The notes beneath the pieces were generated by a model. The model made no database searches, was not told where the DNA came from, and saw nothing but the letters and a program-made list of their open reading frames with translations. Position numbers and translations under genes: made by a program. From Pseudomonadota bacterium (lineage in GTDB: Bacteria; Pseudomonadota; Alphaproteobacteria; Caulobacterales; Caulobacteraceae): a stretch of DNA of 8,749 bases. Shown one piece after another: positions 4,605 to 8,749 of this stretch. Numbering within the stretch: position 1 is the first letter of the stretch; every line of letters starts with the position of its first letter. The DNA is taken from positions 1 through 8,749 of the forward strand of contig JAEYTM010000035.1 of assembly GCA_023434015.1 (NCBI GenBank), in the 5' to 3' direction.

Positions 4605-6700
4605 TAGATCGTGCCGACGGTCTTGAGACGCGCCCGGGGGTGCACCTCGTTCTGGCTCATCACCGGGGTCTGGCCGCGGAACCGCTCGACGATGGAGCGG
4701 ACGTAGGGACGAATTCCCGGGCTGGTCAGCAGCACCGGCGTCTCGCCGGCCAGGGCCGCACGCTCGAAGGTCTCGCGGACCCCGCGGATGAAGTCCTGCA
4801 GCCGCGAGGGGGCGAGGGCGAGCTGCTTCTCCTCGCCCTGGCCGATCAGCGCGTCGGCGAAGGCGTTCTCCCACTCGGGCGTCAGCGTGACGATCGGCAG
4901 GGCCCCGTCGTCGCCGCGATAGGCGAACGAAAGCTGGCGGGCGAGGCGGGCGCGGACCTGTTCGACCAGGTTGGTGATCGAGGCGGTGTGCGGCGCCGCC
5001 TCGCCGATGCCTTCCAGGATGGCCGGCAGGTCACGGATCGAGACGCGCTCGCGCAACAGCGCCTGCAGCACGCGCTGGATGGTGGTCGCCGTGACCACCG
5101 AGGGGACAAGGTCGTCCACCAGCTTCTTCTGCTCGGGCGCGAGTTCCTTCAGCAGCTTCTGGACCTCGGCGTAGGAGAGCAGGTCAGGCATGTTCTCCTT
5201 GAGGATTTCGGTCAGGTGCGTGGTCAGCACGGTCGCCGGATCGACGATGGTGTAGCCGCGGAAGGTCGCCTCCTCGCGCAGGGTGTCCTCGATCCAGGTG
5301 GCGGGCAGGCCGAACGCGGGCTCGCGCATATGCTCGCCGGGCAGCTCCACCTGGCCGCCACGGGGGTCCATGGCCATCAGCTGCCCGAGGCGGACCTCGC
5401 CGGCGCCGGCCTCCATTTCCTTGATGCGGATGGCGTAGCCCTGGCTTGGCAGCCGCATGTTGTCGAGGATTCGCACCGACGGCATGACGAAGCCGAAGTC
5501 GGCCGCGAGGGTGCGGCGCAGGGCCTTGATCTGGTCTGTCAGCCGGCGGCCTTCCAGGTCGTTGATCAGGCCCAGAAGCCCATAGCCCAGCTCGATCTTG
5601 ATCTCGTCGATGGCCAGGGTCTGGCCGATCGGCTCCTCATGGTCCTCGCCGGCGGCCAGGGGCGCGATCTCCACGGGCGCCGGCTCCATGGCCTTCTGCG
5701 ACCGACGCCAGGAGAGCACCCCTGCGCCGACCGATATGGCCGCGAACGGCAGGATCGGCATGCCGGGGATCAGGGCGATGACGCCGGCCGAGGCCGAGAC
5801 CATGCCCAGGCTGATCGGGTTCATCGCCAGCTGGGTGACCAGGGCTTTGTCGGCGGCCCCCTCGACCCCGGCCTTGGAGACCAGGAAGCCGGCGGCGATG
5901 GAGATCACCAGGGCGGGGATCTGGCTGACCAAGCCGTCGCCGATGGTCATCAGGGTATAGGTGGAGGCGGCTTCCCCGAGCGGAATGCCATGCTGCAGGA
6001 CGCCGATCAGGATGCCGCCGATGATGTTGATGGCGACGATGATCAGGCCGGCGATGGCGTCGCCGCGCACGAACTTGGAGGCCCCGTCCATGGCCCCGAA
6101 GAAGGTGCTTTCCTGCTCCAGTTCCTTGCGGCGCTTCTTGGCCTCGGTCTCCTCGATCAGCCCGGCCGACAGGTCGGCGTCGATGGCCATCTGCTTGCCC
6201 GGCATGGAGTCCAGGGTGAAGCGGGCGGCCACCTCGGCGATGCGGCCGGAGCCCTTGGTGATGACCACGAAGTTCACCAGCACCAGGATGGCGAACACGA
6301 TCACCCCGATGACGAAGCTGCCGCCCATCATCAGCTTGCCGAAGGTCTCGATGATGTGGCCGGCGCCGTGCGCACCCTCGTGGCCGTGGCTGAGGATCAG
6401 CCGGGTCGAGGCGATGTTCAGCGCCAGGCGGAACAGCGTGGCGACCAGCAGCACGGTCGGGAAGGCCGTGAATTCCAGCGGCTTCTTGATGAGCAGCGAG
6501 GTCATCAGGATCAGCACTGAGCTGGTGATCGAGATCGCCAGCAGCATGTCGAGCAGCAGCGCCGGGATCGGCAGGATCAGCAGGACGATGATCCCGACGA
6601 CCCCCATCGCCAGGGCCACTTCGCCCCGGGCCACCCAGCCCCAGATCTCGCGGGCGCTCGGGGCTGCGCCGTAGCGGGAAGTCAGGCCGGTGTCAGCCAT
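4604..6700 (-). CDS. flhA: FlhA, flagellar type III export gate protein
   Basis: This 698-residue protein matches the usual FlhA size. FlhA forms the nonameric ring of the export gate in the inner membrane at the base of the basal body; its cytoplasmic part binds FliI/FliJ, chaperones and substrates. Hydrophobic segments are seen in the first 330 residues (about 29-50, 50-72, 79-100, 122-147, 211-234, 250-275, 293-312, 312-330). The FHIPEP-family signature is clear in the loop after the fourth segment: NFVVITKGSGRIAEVAARF (about 143-161) followed by DSMPGKQMAIDADLSAGLI (about 164-182). A linker (about 333-365) leads to the cytoplasmic domain, about 366-698. The start ATG lies two bases after the flbD stop with no strong ribosome site of its own, so translation is probably coupled to flbD. 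It is the last flagellar gene of this run inside the window. Confidence 0.98.
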   Translation of the reverse strand: MADTGLTSRYGAAPSAREIWGWVARGEVALAMGVVGIIVLLILPIPALLLDMLLAISITSSVLILMTSLLIKKPLEFTAFPTVLLVATLFRLALNIASTRLILSHGHEGAHGAGHIIETFGKLMMGGSFVIGVIVFAILVLVNFVVITKGSGRIAEVAARFTLDSMPGKQMAIDADLSAGLIEETEAKKRRKELEQESTFFGAMDGASKFVRGDAIAGLIIVAINIIGGILIGVLQHGIPLGEAASTYTLMTIGDGLVSQIPALVISIAAGFLVSKAGVEGAADKALVTQLAMNPISLGMVSASAGVIALIPGMPILPFAAISVGAGVLSWRRSQKAMEPAPVEIAPLAAGEDHEEPIGQTLAIDEIKIELGYGLLGLINDLEGRRLTDQIKALRRTLAADFGFVMPSVRILDNMRLPSQGYAIRIKEMEAGAGEVRLGQLMAMDPRGGQVELPGEHMREPAFGLPATWIEDTLREEATFRGYTIVDPATVLTTHLTEILKENMPDLLSYAEVQKLLKELAPEQKKLVDDLVPSVVTATTIQRVLQALLRERVSIRDLPAILEGIGEAAPHTASITNLVEQVRARLARQLSFAYRGDDGALPIVTLTPEWENAFADALIGQGEEKQLALAPSRLQDFIRGVRETFERAALAGETPVLLTSPGIRPYVRSIVERFRGQTPVMSQNEVHPRARLKTVGTI

Positions 6701-6702
6701 GG

Positions 6703-8073
<1,371 letters not shown>

Positions 8074-8080
8074 GGTTGAT

Positions 8081-8087
8081 CTCCCTC
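8081..8087 (-). promoter_or_regulatory. Ribosome binding site of flbD
   Basis: The minus strand reads GAGGGAG seven nucleotides before the ATG at 8071-8073. It lies in the 26-nt gap after fliN and is the strongest ribosome site in this operon segment. FlbD translation is therefore unlikely to depend only on coupling. Confidence 0.7.
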
Positions 8088-8099
8088 GGACGCCGTGGC

Positions 8100-8432
8100 T
8101 CAGGCCGCGGCGTCGCCGTCCTTGATGATTTCCGTCATGGTCACGCCCAGGCGTTCGTCGACGACGACGACCTCACCCCGCGCGACCAGGCGGCTGTTGA
8201 CGTAGATGTCGATGGCTTCGCCGACCTTGCGGTCCAGCTCCAGGACGCTGCCCTGGCCGAGCTGAAGCAGCTGGGCGACCGAGAGGGTCGAGCGCCCGAG
8301 GACCGCCGAGACGCTGACCGGCACGTCGAAGACGGGCGCCAGGTCGCCGGCGGTCTTGTCCTCGTCCAGCGGCGCGTCGGGCAGGCCATCGCCGCCGTCG
8401 AATTCGTCGAGTTTCAGGTCGTTCTCGGACAT
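8100..8432 (-). CDS. fliN: FliN, flagellar motor switch (C-ring) protein
   Basis: The protein has 110 residues: an acidic, flexible N terminus (1-30, many D and E) and a SpoA/FliN domain (about 33-105). The hallmark pattern is present: VPVSVSAVLGRSTLSVAQLL, then LGQGSVLELDRKVGEAIDIYVN and LVARGEVVVVDERLGVTMTEII. FliN with FliM builds the cytoplasmic C-ring, which sets rotation direction, and its SpoA domain also anchors FliH-FliI complexes. The gene is 11 nt after flbE/fliH with only a poor ribosome site, suggesting coupled translation, and 26 nt before flbD. This matches the Caulobacter fliF operon order (fliF-fliG-flbE-fliN-flbD), as I know it. Confidence 0.97.
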   Translation of the reverse strand: MSENDLKLDEFDGGDGLPDAPLDEDKTAGDLAPVFDVPVSVSAVLGRSTLSVAQLLQLGQGSVLELDRKVGEAIDIYVNSRLVARGEVVVVDERLGVTMTEIIKDGDAAA

Positions 8433-8443
8433 GGCTCTGGCTT

Positions 8444-8749
8444 TCAGCTCTCGGCGCCGGGGATCAGGGGTTCGGCGTGCAGACCCTCCGCGGCCAGGGC
8501 CGCTTCGAGGGCCTGGGAGACGCGGGCGGCGGCGGCGGCCGGATCGAAGGCGGCCGAGCCGTCGCCGAAGTCGAGGGTGAAGGCGTGGCAGGTCGCCGTC
8601 GGGTCGGGACGCAGCTGGATCGCACCGGCGAACCCGATCGCCTGGGCGGTCTCGTTCAGCACGCCCTGCAGGCGTTCGGCCAGTTCCGGCGCGGCCCCGA
8701 CCACCAGCCGCGGCGCGGCCTCGATCTCCCGGGCCAGCGCCTCCAGGGC
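8444..8749 (-). CDS. flbE: FlbE/FliH C-terminal part, flagellar export ATPase regulator (5' end beyond window)
   Basis: The frame is open from the right window edge to TGA at 8444-8446 and encodes the last 101 residues. An in-frame GTG at 8704 exists, but the reading upstream of it (ALEALAREIEAAPRLV) continues without interruption and looks coding. I therefore treat this as the 3' part of a longer gene. The fragment is alanine- and leucine-rich, with a helical region (about 1-45), a beta-like segment (AGAIQLRPDPT...HAFTLDFGDGSA) and a final helix, consistent with the globular C-terminal domain of FliH. FliH dimers bind and restrain FliI and tether it to FliN. The call relies strongly on position directly before fliN, the known place of flbE in the Caulobacter fliF operon, because FliH sequences are poorly conserved. 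Confidence 0.8.
   Translation of the reverse strand, partial: ALEALAREIEAAPRLVVGAAPELAERLQGVLNETAQAIGFAGAIQLRPDPTATCHAFTLDFGDGSAAFDPAAAAARVSQALEAALAAEGLHAEPLIPGAES

Noticed and set aside
4640..6520. Long plus-strand open frame (626 codons) opposite flhA
   Set aside because: Composition is His/Gly/Asp/Gln-rich, typical of antisense reading of GC-rich genes. FlhA on the other strand is unmistakable.

Overview
The window is a chromosomal flagellar and cell-cycle locus from a high-GC alphaproteobacterium, almost certainly of the order Caulobacterales (Caulobacter/Phenylobacterium type). The basis is gene content: a 231-residue CtrA with the canonical residues, the FlbD-type sigma54 activator, the gene order flbE(fliH)-fliN-flbD-flhA, and a cluster of GANTC (CcrM methylation) sites at the ctrA promoter. 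I see no transposase, phage gene, CRISPR array, tRNA or rRNA. Base and codon use look uniform throughout.

Layout from left to right. Positions 1-1269 (minus) hold the N-terminal 423 codons of a membrane-associated M28 zinc peptidase that runs off the left edge. A strong intrinsic terminator (1314-1347, minus) follows ctrA (1373-2068, minus). A 314-bp divergent control region (2069-2382) separates ctrA from fliI. It holds TTAA (CtrA-type) half-sites, a plausible sigma70 promoter for ctrA and an exceptional density of GANTC sites. Next come fliI (2383-3717, plus) and fliJ (3714-4139, plus), which overlap by ATGA. Converging on fliJ, with overlapping stop codons, is a small DUF4282-like membrane protein (4136-4504, minus). 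The rest is one minus-strand run read right to left: the 3' part of flbE/fliH (8444-8749), fliN (8100-8432), flbD (6703-8073) and flhA (4604-6700).

How it works together. In Caulobacter, CtrA is the master cell-cycle regulator that switches on early (class II) flagellar operons. FlbD is the sigma54-dependent activator made from such an operon and drives late flagellar genes. FliH (FlbE), FliI and FliJ form the export ATPase complex, FlhA is the export gate, and FliN is in the switch C-ring that also docks FliH. The window therefore carries two regulators of the flagellar cascade and most of the cytoplasmic export machinery. In C. crescentus, as I remember it, ctrA and the fliF-flbD cluster are at separate loci, so their adjacency here is notable.

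I did not find an unambiguously new biological system. The strongest unusual signal is regulatory: eight GANTC sites in about 280 bp between ctrA and fliI, against six in the remaining roughly 8.5 kb. Secondary points are the likely misplaced upstream start of fliI, the DUF4282-like gene wedged between the two flagellar transcription units, and a hairpin spanning the flhA stop codon.
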